A stretch of DNA of 64,000 nucleotides. Origin: Hyphomicrobium zavarzinii ATCC 27496. GTDB lineage: Bacteria > Pseudomonadota > Alphaproteobacteria > Rhizobiales > Hyphomicrobiaceae. This document shows positions 17,487 through 26,013 of this stretch, piece after piece. Position numbers and translations under genes: made by a program. Below the pieces are notes generated by a model that saw only the letters and a program-made list of their open reading frames with translations, did no database searches and was not told the DNA's origin. The stretch covers positions 330,267 through 394,266 of the forward strand of contig NZ_KB911258.1 in assembly GCF_000383415.1 (NCBI RefSeq). Reading direction: 5' to 3'. Numbering within the stretch: the first letter of the stretch is position 1; every line of letters starts with the position of its first letter.

Positions 17487-18206
17487 ATGGGCCAGGAGCG
17501 CATCGTCATCCTCACCGGCGCCGGCCTCTCCGCCGAGTCCGGCATTTCGACGTTCCGCGACAGGGACGGCATTTGGGCAAAGTACGACTACCGCGAGGTC
17601 GCGACGCCCGAGGGCTTCGCACGCAATCCCGTGCGTGTGCACGAGTTCTACAACATGCGCCGCCGCGCGCATGGCGGGGTCCACGCCAATGCGGCTCATC
17701 ATGCGCTGGCCCGCCTCGAGCGTGAGCACGAGGGAGAGGTCTGGATCGTGACGCAGAACGTCGACGCGCTGCATGAGGAAGCGGGCAGCCGCAACCTCAT
17801 CCACATGCACGGCGAGATCTTCCAGGCGCTGTGCGCGGCCTGCGGAGATCGCCGCCGCTGGACCGGCGACCTCTGGCTCGAAACGGAGTGCGCCGCGTGC
17901 GGCAAGGCGGGCGGCATGCGCCCGGACGTGGTCTGGTTCGGCGAGATGCCCTACCACATGGAGCGCATTCGCACGCTGCTCGAGGACGCCGATCTGTTCC
18001 TGTCCATCGGCACCAGCGGCAATGTCTACCCGGCGGCAGGCTTTGTCGCGGAGGCGCGGAGCTGCGGCGCCCACACGGTCGAGCTCAACCTGGAGCCTTC
18101 GGAAGGCCGCTCCCTGTTCGCGGAGGCGATCTATGGCCCCGCAACGCAGGTGGTTCCCGCTTACGTCGACCGTCTGCTGCGCGGCGATATTCCCAACACA
18201 CCATGA
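17487..18206 (+). CDS. cobB: NAD-dependent protein deacylase (class III sirtuin)
   Basis: 239 residues. Rossmann and NAD motifs are GAGLSAESGI and TFR near the N-terminus, TQNVDALH in the middle, the catalytic His in HMHGEIF, and GTSGNVYPAAGF later. A zinc ribbon is formed by CAAC and CAAC pairs (about 115-138). The YNMRRR segment gives the Tyr-x-x-Arg pair that in class III sirtuins binds succinyl or malonyl groups, so desuccinylase activity is likely beside deacetylation. It acts on cytosolic protein lysines. The gene is monocistronic and convergent with ptrB. Confidence 0.92.
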   Translation: MGQERIVILTGAGLSAESGISTFRDRDGIWAKYDYREVATPEGFARNPVRVHEFYNMRRRAHGGVHANAAHHALARLEREHEGEVWIVTQNVDALHEEAGSRNLIHMHGEIFQALCAACGDRRRWTGDLWLETECAACGKAGGMRPDVVWFGEMPYHMERIRTLLEDADLFLSIGTSGNVYPAAGFVAEARSCGAHTVELNLEPSEGRSLFAEAIYGPATQVVPAYVDRLLRGDIPNTP

Positions 18207-18254
18207 CCGCCCTCTCGCGGAGGGATACACAAAGGTGCGCTGCGGAAACGTGTC

Positions 18255-18281
18255 TCGTCACCCCGACGGAGGTCGGGGTCC
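18255..18281. repeat. REP-like palindrome between convergent genes
   Basis: TCACCCCGACGGAGGTCGGG pairs CCCCGAC with GTCGGGG around a short loop and is followed by TCCAGA. It matches the type of short palindromic repeat also seen at 40941-40970 and 41001-41036 and typical of Hyphomicrobiales intergenic regions. Confidence 0.6.
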
Positions 18282-18393
18282 AGATCGCGGCGGAGTTCTC
18301 CCGCTCGTCACCGCCAGCATCGTGGCGGCGCCATGAGCAGCGCAGAGGGCAGATCCAGACTCACGGAATTAAAGGGGTGTGAGGCGAGCACCC

Positions 18394-20502
18394 TCAAACC
18401 GCCGCCAGTCCGGTGATCTTGAGCGCGAACGCATAGTCGAGCGCCATCTCACGCAGTTGCTCGAAGCGCCCTGACGCGCCGCCATGACCCGCTTCCATGT
18501 TCGTCTTGAGCAGCACCAGGTTGTCGCTGGTGTTGAGCCTGCGCAGCTTTGCGATCCACTTGGCGGGCTCCCAGTAGGTCACGCGCGGATCGGTGAGGCC
18601 CCCGTAGGCGAAGATGTGCGGATAGGCTTTCGCCTCCACGTTGTCGTAAGGGCTGTAGGAGCGGATGATCTCGAACTCGCGCGCGCTCTCGATGGGGTTG
18701 CCCCACTCCGGCCACTCCGGCGGCGTGAGCGGCAGATCCTTGTCCAGCATCGTGTTCAGAACGTCGACGAACGGCACGTCGGCGATGATGCCGAGGAACA
18801 GATCGGGCGCCATGTTGGCGACGACGCCCATCAGCATACCGCCCGCAGAGCCGCCGTTGGCCACGATACGGCCGCGCTTTGTCAGCCCCTGCGCCACGAG
18901 ATGCTCGCCCGACGCGATGAAGTCGGTGAAGGTGTTGAGCTTCTTGTCGAGCTTGCCGTCCGTGTACCAGTGATAGCCCTTGTCCTTCCCGCCGCGAATA
19001 TGCGCGATGGCGAAGATGAAGCCGCGATCCACCAGCGAGAGGCGCGTCGTGGAGAACGATGCCGGGATCGAGATGCCGTAGGAGCCATAGCCGTAGAGGA
19101 ACAGCGGCGCCGATCCGTCGAGCGGCGTGCCCTTGCGATAGAGAATGGAGACCGGAACCGTCTCGCCGTCGGCGGCGGGCGCGAACAGGCGGCGCGTCAC
19201 GTAGTCTGCCGGATTGTGGCCTGAAGGAATTTCCTGGCGCTTGCGCAGCACGCGGGTGCGCTTGGCCATGTCGTAGTCGTAGGTCTCGGCCGGCGTCGTC
19301 ATCGACGAGTAGGTGAAGCGCAGCGTCGTCGTGTCGAACTCGTAGCCCTCCGACATGCCGAGCGCATAGGCTTCCTCGCCGAAGGCGATGGCATGCTCCG
19401 CACCATCCGAGAGCGCGCGCACGATGATGCGCGGCAGGCTGTCCTCGCGCTCGAGCCGCACGAGATGATCCTTGAACACGGCGACGTCGATGATAAGCCG
19501 CCCGGGCTTGTGCGCGAGAATCTCACGCCAGTTGGCTTGGCCAGGCTTGTCGGCCGGCGTCTCGCAGATCCGGAAATCTTCCGCGCCGCCCGAGTTGGTG
19601 GTGATGATCAGCCGGTCGCCATGATGATCGACCTGATACTCGTGCCCGTGCACGCGCTTTTCGACGAGCACCAGCGGACTGTCCGGTTTGTCCGCATCGA
19701 TGAGGTAGACCTCGTTCGACTGGTGATCGTGGGCATCGACGATCAGGAACTTGCCTGACAGCGTCTTGTCGAGACCCACATAGAAACCGATGTCCTTCTC
19801 CTCGTAGACGAGCACGTCCTCCGAGACTGGCGTGCCGATGCGATGGCGGTAGACGAAAAGCGGCCGGTGATTGGCGTCGAGACGGATGTAGAGCAGCGTC
19901 TGGCTGTCGTTCGCCCACACGATCTCGCCGCGCGTGTCGGGGATCTCGTCGGTGAGATCCCGGCCCGTTTCGAGATCGCGAATGCGGATCGTGTAGAGCT
20001 CCGATCCCTTGTCGTCGACCGAATAGGCCAGCAGGCGGTGATCCGGGCTGTGAGCCTTTCCGCCGAGATCCCAATAGGGTTTCCCTTCGGCTTCAGCGTT
20101 CCCGTCGAGCAGGACGTGCTCACCCTCGCTGTTGCGCGCGCGCCGGCAGAGCCGCGGATACTGCCCGCCGGCCACGTAGTTCGCGAAATACTCGAACGGC
20201 CCGTCGGGCGCCGGCACCGTGCTGTCGTCGGGTTTCAGGCGGCCTTTCATCTCCTGGAACAGCTCCGCCTGGAGCGCGGCCGTGGAGCCGAGCGCGGCCT
20301 GCGTGTAGGCGTTCTCCGCTTCGAGGTAGGCGCGGATGTCCGCGTCGAGCAGCGCCGGCTCGCGCATGACGTCCTGCCAGTTGTCCGCGCGCAGCCACGC
20401 ATAGTCATCCGTCAGCGTCACGCCGTGATGGGTGGAGACGACGGGCTTGCGCTGCGCGACGGGCGGGGCAGGAAGTTCGGTGCGGGAGACGGGGGCGTGC
20501 AT
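18394..20502 (-). CDS. ptrB: Oligopeptidase B (S9 family serine peptidase)
   Basis: 702 residues, the normal length of oligopeptidase B. The N-terminal half is a seven-blade propeller that gates access to the active site. The C-terminal alpha/beta hydrolase domain has the nucleophile in GGSAGGML, the acid in LTDPRVTYWEP and the His in MEAGHGGASGR. Oxyanion and substrate motifs such as YGYGSYG and AHIRGGKDKGY are also present. The enzyme cleaves short peptides after basic residues in the cytosol. It stands alone on the minus strand. Prolyl oligopeptidase is a less likely alternative because of the length and the GSYGIS/IRGG pattern. Confidence 0.92.
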   Translation of the reverse strand: MHAPVSRTELPAPPVAQRKPVVSTHHGVTLTDDYAWLRADNWQDVMREPALLDADIRAYLEAENAYTQAALGSTAALQAELFQEMKGRLKPDDSTVPAPDGPFEYFANYVAGGQYPRLCRRARNSEGEHVLLDGNAEAEGKPYWDLGGKAHSPDHRLLAYSVDDKGSELYTIRIRDLETGRDLTDEIPDTRGEIVWANDSQTLLYIRLDANHRPLFVYRHRIGTPVSEDVLVYEEKDIGFYVGLDKTLSGKFLIVDAHDHQSNEVYLIDADKPDSPLVLVEKRVHGHEYQVDHHGDRLIITTNSGGAEDFRICETPADKPGQANWREILAHKPGRLIIDVAVFKDHLVRLEREDSLPRIIVRALSDGAEHAIAFGEEAYALGMSEGYEFDTTTLRFTYSSMTTPAETYDYDMAKRTRVLRKRQEIPSGHNPADYVTRRLFAPAADGETVPVSILYRKGTPLDGSAPLFLYGYGSYGISIPASFSTTRLSLVDRGFIFAIAHIRGGKDKGYHWYTDGKLDKKLNTFTDFIASGEHLVAQGLTKRGRIVANGGSAGGMLMGVVANMAPDLFLGIIADVPFVDVLNTMLDKDLPLTPPEWPEWGNPIESAREFEIIRSYSPYDNVEAKAYPHIFAYGGLTDPRVTYWEPAKWIAKLRRLNTSDNLVLLKTNMEAGHGGASGRFEQLREMALDYAFALKITGLAAV

Positions 20503-21032
20503 GGGGCAGCCTTCTGTGAGGGTGGAAAAGTGGTGACCGGGGCCACCGCCAGGCGGCGCCTCTACGTCAGGATGTCATGTTTCGGCAAAGTGCGCGGCCA
20601 AAGTCAAATGGCGGTTTCCCGCAGCGAGCGAGGTAACGGCGCGTCACAGCCGAGCCGAACCGGCGTGTTGCTCTGCAACATGTTGAGTTGCCATAAATGC
20701 GGGGCGGCAACGGCCCAAAAAGCACCGCTCCTTCGTCAGCCGGATGTCAATCTTAACGAACAATTGGTGATGCAAGCAAGGCAGGTGCGCGTCAGATTTA
20801 TTTGGAATAGGTGCGAAATCACGCCGGTAAAGCTTGAAGTCACCACCCGCGCAAATTTAGCCGATAGCAACCTCCGGTCTCGGGTAATCCCTGGAGCGCA
20901 TTGACGCGGTTAGGGATTTGGGCAAGTTCCGGAGACCTCAAGTTGACATCAAGTTGGGAATGATGTCCAAAGACCTCGGCGTCCACGCTACAACACAGCC
21001 GGGGCGCGACAGTAAGATCATGTTGAATTCAG
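20503..21032. other. Gene-free region between ptrB and mucR
   Basis: 530 bp without a supported gene. It holds the ptrB promoter on the minus strand and the upstream control region of mucR. Short AT-rich runs occur near 20750-20880. MucR-type regulators bind degenerate AT-rich DNA including their own promoters, so this stretch is a candidate for autoregulation; no defined operator can be read. Confidence 0.4.
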
Positions 21033-21060
21033 CTTGAGGCTGTTACGCATAGACTATAAT
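21033..21060 (+). promoter_or_regulatory. Probable sigma-70-type promoter of mucR
   Basis: A perfect -10 box TATAAT at 21055-21060 lies 16 nt after CTTGAG (21033-21038), a -35 resembling TTGACA shifted by one. It is about 80 nt upstream of the mucR start. Confidence 0.5.
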
Positions 21061-21138
21061 AGCCTTGCGATTGACTTCCCCCGGTGAAGATTTCGGCAGT
21101 CGCGGATCGCTGTGGGTTTGCTTGGAAGGAATGGATCG

Positions 21139-21546
21139 ATGGAAGACGGGGCCCAGCCGGAATTGGTCGAGCTGACTGCGAGGATCGTGTCGGCATTCGT
21201 GAGCAACAACACGATCGGGGCGGAGAACCTGCCGCAGCTCATCAATGACACGCACGCCGCGCTGAGCCGCGCCACCGGCAATACGGTTCAGCCCGAGCGC
21301 GAGGAGCTGAAGCCGAAGGTTCCGGTTAAGAAGTCGGTGATGCCCGATCACATCGTCTGCCTCGAGGACGGCAAGAAGTTCAAATCCCTGAAGCGCCATC
21401 TGCGCACGCACTACAACCTCTCGCCGGAGGAATACCGCGAGAAGTGGGGCTTGGCGCATGATTATCCGATGGTTGCGCCCAACTACGCGCGTGCGCGCTC
21501 CGATCTCGCCAAGAAGATGGGCCTCGGCACCCGCCGCGAGAAGTAG
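21139..21546 (+). CDS. mucR: MucR/Ros family zinc-finger transcriptional regulator
   Basis: 135 residues from ATG at 21139 with GGAAGGA upstream; a GTG nine codons earlier is an alternative. The N-terminal [28 protein letters not shown] is the oligomerisation part. The zinc finger reads [20 protein letters not shown], with the Ros-type Cys-x2-Asp-x9-His-x3-His ligands, followed by [12 protein letters not shown] and [22 protein letters not shown]. MucR proteins are H-NS-like global regulators of exopolysaccharide, motility and cell cycle genes in Hyphomicrobiales. A promoter and a terminator frame it as a single gene. Confidence 0.95.
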   Translation: MEDGAQPELVELTARIVSAFVSNNTIGAENLPQLINDTHAALSRATGNTVQPEREELKPKVPVKKSVMPDHIVCLEDGKKFKSLKRHLRTHYNLSPEEYREKWGLAHDYPMVAPNYARARSDLAKKMGLGTRREK

Positions 21547-21583
21547 AGCGAAGCATTCGGCAGAGAGGCGCAAGCGAGCGCCT

Positions 21584-21934
21584 TCAGCTCGGCTGAAAGT
21601 TCGATCGGCGAACAACAGACAAGCGCGCGGCACCAGCGGTCCGCGCGCTTTCTTTTTGCGAGGATGCCTGTTTCGTGAGCGCCGCGAGCGCGGCGCGCTC
21701 GTGCCGCCAGATGCGGACCAGGGCCGCATGGCGCGCGAGGTCATAGGTCCAGTGTCCGCTGCGTCCGCGCCTCCGCTCTGCCTTGAGGGCACATTCGAGC
21801 TTGGCGACGAGACGTGTACGTCCTTCGCGGGAAGTGTCCGCGATTTCCGAGGGCCAGAGCGGGATGAGCCGGGCTAGCTCCCGCGCGCGTTCGTCATCGG
21901 CGCGCGGCTCGCGGGAAGCGGGGCAATCGGGCAA
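21584..21934 (-). CDS. Small basic protein, unknown function
   Basis: 116 residues from a TTG start at 21934 with AGAGGAG about 8 nt upstream. The composition is Arg/Ala-rich with helical segments ARELARLIPLWPSEIAD, RLVAKLECALKAERRR and DLARHAALVRIWRHERAAL. Alternating charges look like a genuine DNA- or protein-binding helix bundle rather than an antisense artefact. Its 3' end overlaps the mucR terminator. No family recognised; moderate confidence that it is real. Confidence 0.5.
   Translation of the reverse strand: MPDCPASREPRADDERARELARLIPLWPSEIADTSREGRTRLVAKLECALKAERRRGRSGHWTYDLARHAALVRIWRHERAALAALTKQASSQKESARTAGAARLSVVRRSNFQPS
21621..21658 (+). terminator. Rho-independent terminator of mucR
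   Basis: AAGCGCGCGG (21621-21630) pairs perfectly with CCGCGCGCTT (21641-21650) around a 10-nt loop, followed by the T-rich run TCTTTTTG. It lies 75 nt after the mucR stop. Confidence 0.85.
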
Positions 21935-22130
21935 GAGGGGGACTCCTCTGGTGAAGATCCCACTCTCCCATGAGTGCGCGCTGCGGGGATTGTATGCCGC
22001 GACGCAACACGAGAGGCCTCGCTTAGCACTTATCCTCGCCGTTCACTGCTCCGGTAGTTTCGGTCTGGGCCGGCCGCGATCGCCGCGTATGATCCGACAC
22101 GACAAACGCTCCTCGCACGAAACAGAGACC

Positions 22131-22628
22131 ATGCTGAACGGTGCCTCGATGAGCCTTAGACCCGCGACCGATCCCGCCGCTGTGCCGAACGCCGATCCGC
22201 AAGGTATTGCCGCCTGGTTCCTCGGTTCCCCGCACGACCACGGACATGGCGCGCGTGAAGAGGCGGCGGCGAAGCCGGTGCGTGCGCTTTCGGATCGCGA
22301 GGCTGCCCGCTTGCGCCACCTGATCGAGCAGGCCATCGGAGACGTGTTCGGAGTAAAGCGTGCGGATCTCTCCAAGCCCTCGCGAGGAAAAGCCTCCGTC
22401 GCGCTCGCCCGGCAGGCGGCAATGTATATCGCCCACGTGTCGTGCGGATTGAGCCTTACGGACGTCGGCCACATCTTCGCACGTGACCGCACGACGGTCG
22501 CCCATGCTTGCGCCGTGATTGAGGATCGCCGCGACGATCCGGTGTTCGATCGCGCCCTAGAGTTGATGGAGTGGATCGTCCCATCCCTCGTAGGCAACGG
22601 CCTGCTCCACACGCACGCCACCATCTGA
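22131..22628 (+). CDS. Stand-alone DnaA domain IV (HTH) protein
   Basis: 165 residues from ATG at 22131; in-frame ATGs at 22089 and 22149 are alternatives. Residues about 55-150 match the C-terminal DNA-binding domain of DnaA: SKPSRGKASVALARQAAMY, HVSCGLSLTDVGHIFARDRTTVAHA, where RDRTTVAHA is the DnaA signature contacting the DnaA box. No AAA+ domain is present. Such proteins are common in Hyphomicrobiales next to a DUF6456 gene, as here. It could compete with DnaA at DnaA boxes or regulate transcription; the role is not established from this sequence. The N-terminal 50 residues are disordered. Confidence 0.8.
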   Translation: MLNGASMSLRPATDPAAVPNADPQGIAAWFLGSPHDHGHGAREEAAAKPVRALSDREAARLRHLIEQAIGDVFGVKRADLSKPSRGKASVALARQAAMYIAHVSCGLSLTDVGHIFARDRTTVAHACAVIEDRRDDPVFDRALELMEWIVPSLVGNGLLHTHATI

Positions 22629-22646
22629 CACGTCCTGGAGAAAGCC

Positions 22647-23264
22647 ATGACACGGAACGCGCGATCCCCATCGCCGAACGCCTCGCCGCGCGCACGCAAG
22701 TCTGCGTCCCGCGCGGATCGCGCACGCCCCGGGCGGAACCCGGCGGAAAGTCCTATAGCGTGGCTGTTCAATCGCAAAGACGGCGATGGCAACCCGCTGA
22801 TCAGCGAAGCCCAGTACAACGCAGGCGAGCGGCTGCGCGCGGACTTCTGGTTCGCGCAGATGTCGCCGAGCGTCACGCAAAGCTGGAACCTGGCCGCGAC
22901 GGCAGGAGGTGGAAGGCGCGGTGCGCCGGGCGCCGGAGTGGATCTGGCAGACAACGTGATTGCAGCGGGCGAGCGCGTACGCCGTGCCCTGGCAGCGGTA
23001 GGCCCTGAGCTGTCAGGCGTTCTGATCGATGTCTGCTGCCATCTGAAGGGCCTCGAGCAGGTGGAGAAGCGGGCCGGCTGGCCGCAGCGATCGGGTAAGG
23101 TCGTGCTGGGAGTGGCGCTGGATGCGCTCGCGCGCCACTATGGATTTGCAGCGCCCGCCACTTTGCCGCCGCGCAACGCGGTCGTGCGCCATTGGGGCGC
23201 GAGCGATTTTCGTCCCGCCATCGACGGCGGAAGAGATCCGGAAGGCGCAGGCGAGGGCGCGTAG
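22647..23264 (+). CDS. DUF6456 domain protein
   Basis: 205 residues. A basic, Ser/Pro/Arg-rich N-terminus (1-33) precedes the domain. ESPIAWLFNRKDGDG, ISEAQYNAGERLRADFWFAQMSP, VTQSWNL and the later LIDVCCHLKGLEQVEKRAGWPQRSGK are the hallmarks of this alphaproteobacterial family. The C-terminal helices around DVCCHLKGLEQVE resemble the second HTH-like part of phage replication or terminase-associated regulators. The function is unknown. It follows the DnaA-domain-IV gene by 18 nt, so the two are an operon and probably a DNA-binding pair. Confidence 0.8.
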   Translation: MTRNARSPSPNASPRARKSASRADRARPGRNPAESPIAWLFNRKDGDGNPLISEAQYNAGERLRADFWFAQMSPSVTQSWNLAATAGGGRRGAPGAGVDLADNVIAAGERVRRALAAVGPELSGVLIDVCCHLKGLEQVEKRAGWPQRSGKVVLGVALDALARHYGFAAPATLPPRNAVVRHWGASDFRPAIDGGRDPEGAGEGA

Positions 23265-23281
23265 GGGAGGGGACTGCCGAT

Positions 23282-23707
23282 CTAAGTGGCGAGCGCGGCG
23301 CGCGCATCGGAGCGGATGCGCTCCACCATCGAGGCGAGCCCGTTCGAGCGCTGGGGCGTCAGGTGATCCTTGAGACCGAGCGCTTCGAACACCGTGCCGG
23401 GTTCGATTTCCAGGATCTTGCGGGCAGGCTTCCCGTTGTAGAGCGCGAACACCACGGCGATGAGGCCGCGCACGATGTGAGCGTCGCTGTCGCCTCGGAA
23501 ATGCAACACGGGACCGTCGCCGTTCTGGCCGGGCGTCGTCTCGCTCGTGAGCCACACCTGGCTCACGCAGCCTCTCACCTTCGTCTCTTCGGTCTTGAGT
23601 TCTTCAGGCAGCGGCTCGAGCGACCGCCCCAGCTCGATGATGTAGCGGTAGCGGTCTTCCCAGTCGTCCAGAAGCTCGAAGTCGGACTGAAGGCTGACAA
23701 GATTCAT
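23282..23707 (-). CDS. sufE: Cysteine desulfuration protein SufE
   Basis: 141 residues from ATG at 23707 with AGAGGA upstream; a longer frame exists but this matches the normal SufE length. FELLDDWEDRYRYIIELGRSL, the active-site Cys in KVRGCVSQVWL, LHFRGDSDAHIVRGLIAVVFALYNGK and GLKDHLTPQRSNGL define the family. SufE accepts sulfur from SufS on this Cys and stimulates iron-sulfur cluster assembly in the cytosol. It is not in a suf operon here, which is usual in Hyphomicrobiales. Confidence 0.95.
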   Translation of the reverse strand: MNLVSLQSDFELLDDWEDRYRYIIELGRSLEPLPEELKTEETKVRGCVSQVWLTSETTPGQNGDGPVLHFRGDSDAHIVRGLIAVVFALYNGKPARKILEIEPGTVFEALGLKDHLTPQRSNGLASMVERIRSDARAALAT

Positions 23708-23797
23708 AAGCAAGTGTCCTCTGTCGGCCGGCTCGAGGTGCCGACAAATAGGACATAGGCGCCGCATTGGGGCCAGCGCAAGAGTTGATCTCGACGC

Positions 23798-23816
23798 GGC
23801 GCCTCGGAGAGGCGCC
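23798..23816 (-). terminator. Hairpin after the DUF5330-like gene
   Basis: GGCGCCTC pairs perfectly with GAGGCGCC around a 3-nt loop, directly beyond the stop codon of the minus-strand gene at 23817. No T-run, so the terminator role is tentative. Confidence 0.4.
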
Positions 23817-24173
23817 TCAGGCGCCACCTTCCTCCACCTTGTCGCCCCGCCAGTTTGGCCGGAGGTCATCCGGGCTCAGCGTGCCGCGGGCCTTGGCGGA
23901 AATCGGCGCTGGCGGCCCGTCCGGGAGAACCTGGTCCACGGAGCTCCGGATCGCGACGTCGTAGGCGAGCTTTCCGGCGAACTCGGCCTTGCGCAGGAAC
24001 GCCTCCCAAAGCTCGCCGGCCATCACGCATTGCTGGCCGTTGCGGTCGCAGTAGGTCATCGTCCAGTGGGCAGCTGTGGCCGCGCGCTCGTAGAGCGCCT
24101 CTTGCTGTTCCCTGTCGGATGGCATCAGCGCGACGCCAAGCGAAAGAACGACTGCAATCCTGAACAAGGACAT
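23817..24173 (-). CDS. DUF5330-like small membrane protein
   Basis: 118 residues from ATG at 24173. An N-terminal membrane segment (LFRIAVVLSLGVALMPS) is followed by a soluble part with two Cys in YCDRNGQQCVMAGELWEAFLRKAEFAGKLAYD, read here as YCDRNGQQC and FLRKAEFAGK. This 'FC.RNP..C..G...F..KA' pattern is typical of the DUF5330 family of Hyphomicrobiales. Function unknown; the location is presumably inner membrane with a periplasmic tail. Same strand as sufE, about 110 nt upstream of it. Confidence 0.65.
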   Translation of the reverse strand: MSLFRIAVVLSLGVALMPSDREQQEALYERAATAAHWTMTYCDRNGQQCVMAGELWEAFLRKAEFAGKLAYDVAIRSSVDQVLPDGPPAPISAKARGTLSPDDLRPNWRGDKVEEGGA

Positions 24174-24457
24174 GGCTCGTGCAACTCCGGTCTCGGACAC
24201 AATGACCCCAGAAGGTCCCGATACACGGACGCTACGGCAAAAATTTTGAGGAAGCCCGGCCGCGAGCATGACAATTTAAGACGTCATTTAAGAGAGTTAT
24301 CCGAAAAACATCGGCAAATTTTATCGATCTGACGCGCCTACCCGCACGCAACGCCAGAATTCCGGCGCACCGCCCCGGGGCAGGTTAACGCCATCTTAAC
24401 AGCCGCCCCACGATACTCCGTTCTTGGCGGGACAATGAACGCAGGCCGGACCTGAGG
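24174..24457. promoter_or_regulatory. Divergent promoter region
   Basis: 284 bp between the minus-strand DUF5330-like gene and the plus-strand peptidoglycan-binding gene. It contains an AT-rich part (24240-24330) and GTTAACGCCATCTTAAC near 24385, a weak direct or inverted arrangement of TTAAC. No gene is seen. Confidence 0.35.
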
Positions 24458-25168
24458 ATGACGCCGTTTGCAGTGCGGTTGACGCTCCTGACCTTCGCGG
24501 TCCTCTCGGGAGCGATGGCCACCAACATCTTCGTGTTTCAGCCGCCGGGCCGCCAGATCGCCGGGATCGATGCCGCGCGCCAGGGAACGTCAGTCGGCGA
24601 TGGCTGGTCGAGCCAGCCGCCCGCCATTTCCGGACTATCGAGGCCCGACGCAGCGGCGGGCGAACGTGGCGCGACGGTGCCGCCGATCGAGACGGGTGCC
24701 GTGAAGCCCATTCCGGAAACAGTCGATCGCTCGGATCTCACCCGTGCCATCCAGCGCGAGCTCAAGGCAAAAGGCTACGAGGCCGGAGCCGTGGACGGTG
24801 TCATCGGGCTCGTGACCCGCGGCGCCATCATGGCGTACGAGAGCGATGCGGGCCTGCCGCTGACCGGTGAGCCGCGCCAGGCTCTTCTTCAGCATATCGT
24901 GCTCGGCTCGGCGGAGCTTCAGGCCGCCGATACGGGCAAGTCGCCTCCAGGCCCCGAGGCGGAGGCCGTGATCCGCGCGGTGCAGCGCGCCTTCCGCCAG
25001 CTCGGCTATATCTCGACACTGCCGGATGGACGCTTGAACGATCAGACGAGACGTGCGATCCGGAAGTTCGAAGTCGACCGAAAGATGAGCGAGACGGGCC
25101 GGATTTCCGGAGAGCTGCTGGCCAAGCTGGCGACGCTCGCCGGTGACGCATTGCGCGCGACCCAGTAA
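24458..25168 (+). CDS. Membrane-anchored protein with two peptidoglycan-binding domains
   Basis: 236 residues. An N-terminal membrane anchor (VRLTLLTFAVLSGAMATNIFVF) is followed by a linker and two PG_binding_1 units. Unit one is LTRAIQRELKAKGYEAGAVDG with IGLVTRGAIMAYESDAGLP; unit two is VIRAVQRAFRQLGY with PDGRLNDQTRRAIRKFEVDRKM. No hydrolase or transpeptidase domain is attached. It would hold the inner membrane to the cell wall or position a partner enzyme. The first unit is close to the one in the protein at 7466-8590. Confidence 0.82.
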   Translation: MTPFAVRLTLLTFAVLSGAMATNIFVFQPPGRQIAGIDAARQGTSVGDGWSSQPPAISGLSRPDAAAGERGATVPPIETGAVKPIPETVDRSDLTRAIQRELKAKGYEAGAVDGVIGLVTRGAIMAYESDAGLPLTGEPRQALLQHIVLGSAELQAADTGKSPPGPEAEAVIRAVQRAFRQLGYISTLPDGRLNDQTRRAIRKFEVDRKMSETGRISGELLAKLATLAGDALRATQ

Positions 25169-25247
25169 TAGCCCTTATCCTTGAAACGCGAGCGGACGCG
25201 CGCACCGGCGCTGCGCCGGATTCCCGCACGGAAACCAGATCGAAGCA

Positions 25248-25595
25248 ATGCGGCTCAAATCCGAAATCTGGGTGAAAGCCTATGTGCGCCGCTGCGCGTC
25301 CGGCGGCAGGCAAGCCTACGTCGTGCGCCACGGCGACGACGACGCGGGCGCGATCTACATCCGCATCAATCGCCTCGACGGGACATCGTCGTTGTTCGGA
25401 CCCGCGCCCGCAACTCTTGCTGGGCTCGAAACGGACAGGCGCTGGCTCGGGTGCTTCAAGGGCGAAGCGCGCCCCGACGCCGACGTCGATCTCTATCTCG
25501 AGCGCGAGGTGCGCACCGATCCCGACCTCTGGATTGTCGAGGTGGAAGCGCGCGACGGAGCGCACGGCCTAGACGGCTGGCTCGCGGACCTCTGA
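25248..25595 (+). CDS. DUF1491 family protein
   Basis: 115 residues. RLKSEIWVKAYVRRC at the N-terminus, VVRHGDDDAGAIYIRIN, LFGPAP and the C-terminal EREVRTDPDLWIVEVEAR define DUF1491, a small alphaproteobacterial family of unknown function. A compact alpha-beta fold is expected in the cytosol. It follows the peptidoglycan-binding gene by 80 nt on the same strand, a neighbourhood seen in many Hyphomicrobiales. Confidence 0.88.
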   Translation: MRLKSEIWVKAYVRRCASGGRQAYVVRHGDDDAGAIYIRINRLDGTSSLFGPAPATLAGLETDRRWLGCFKGEARPDADVDLYLEREVRTDPDLWIVEVEARDGAHGLDGWLADL

Positions 25596-25806
25596 GTCTT
25601 CCCGGCCACGCTCGCCCGGATCGCAAAGCGCAACAGCCGCGCCGTTAACATTTCATTAACCAAAGCAGCAGCCCAATACGACGGTATTGGTCGCGAGCAT
25701 AACCGGGCGCCGCGTCTCGCCACGAGCGGGACAGAAAAGAGCCCCGGAAAAGAACAGACGAGCGGGGAAACACCACCAGGACCGACGGCGTGAGGGAGCA
25801 CACGCG

Positions 25807-26001
25807 ATGGCCAGCATTCTGGAATTCAGACGGTCGCCGTTCCGCTATCGACCTCTGACCGATCAGCGCGGAGCGAACAGCTCGGCTGATATCGTTCTCT
25901 TCCCGGGCGTTCGCTATGAGCGCTGGAGCGAGGAGGAGGCCGCGAGCAAGCCGCGCAGCCGCCGCTCGCGCAGGCGCGACCGGCTCGATCTCGAAGATTG
26001 A
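25807..26001 (+). CDS. Small conserved protein, unknown function
   Basis: 64 residues from ATG at 25807; a longer frame upstream has no support. The N-terminal ASILEFRRSP and central DIVLFPGVRYERW followed by a basic tail RRSRRRDRLDLED are like small proteins found widely in Hyphomicrobiales after DUF1491-type genes. A basic, largely disordered peptide; no function can be assigned. Confidence 0.6.
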   Translation: MASILEFRRSPFRYRPLTDQRGANSSADIVLFPGVRYERWSEEEAASKPRSRRSRRRDRLDLED

Positions 26002-26013
26002 CCGTCTCGCGGA

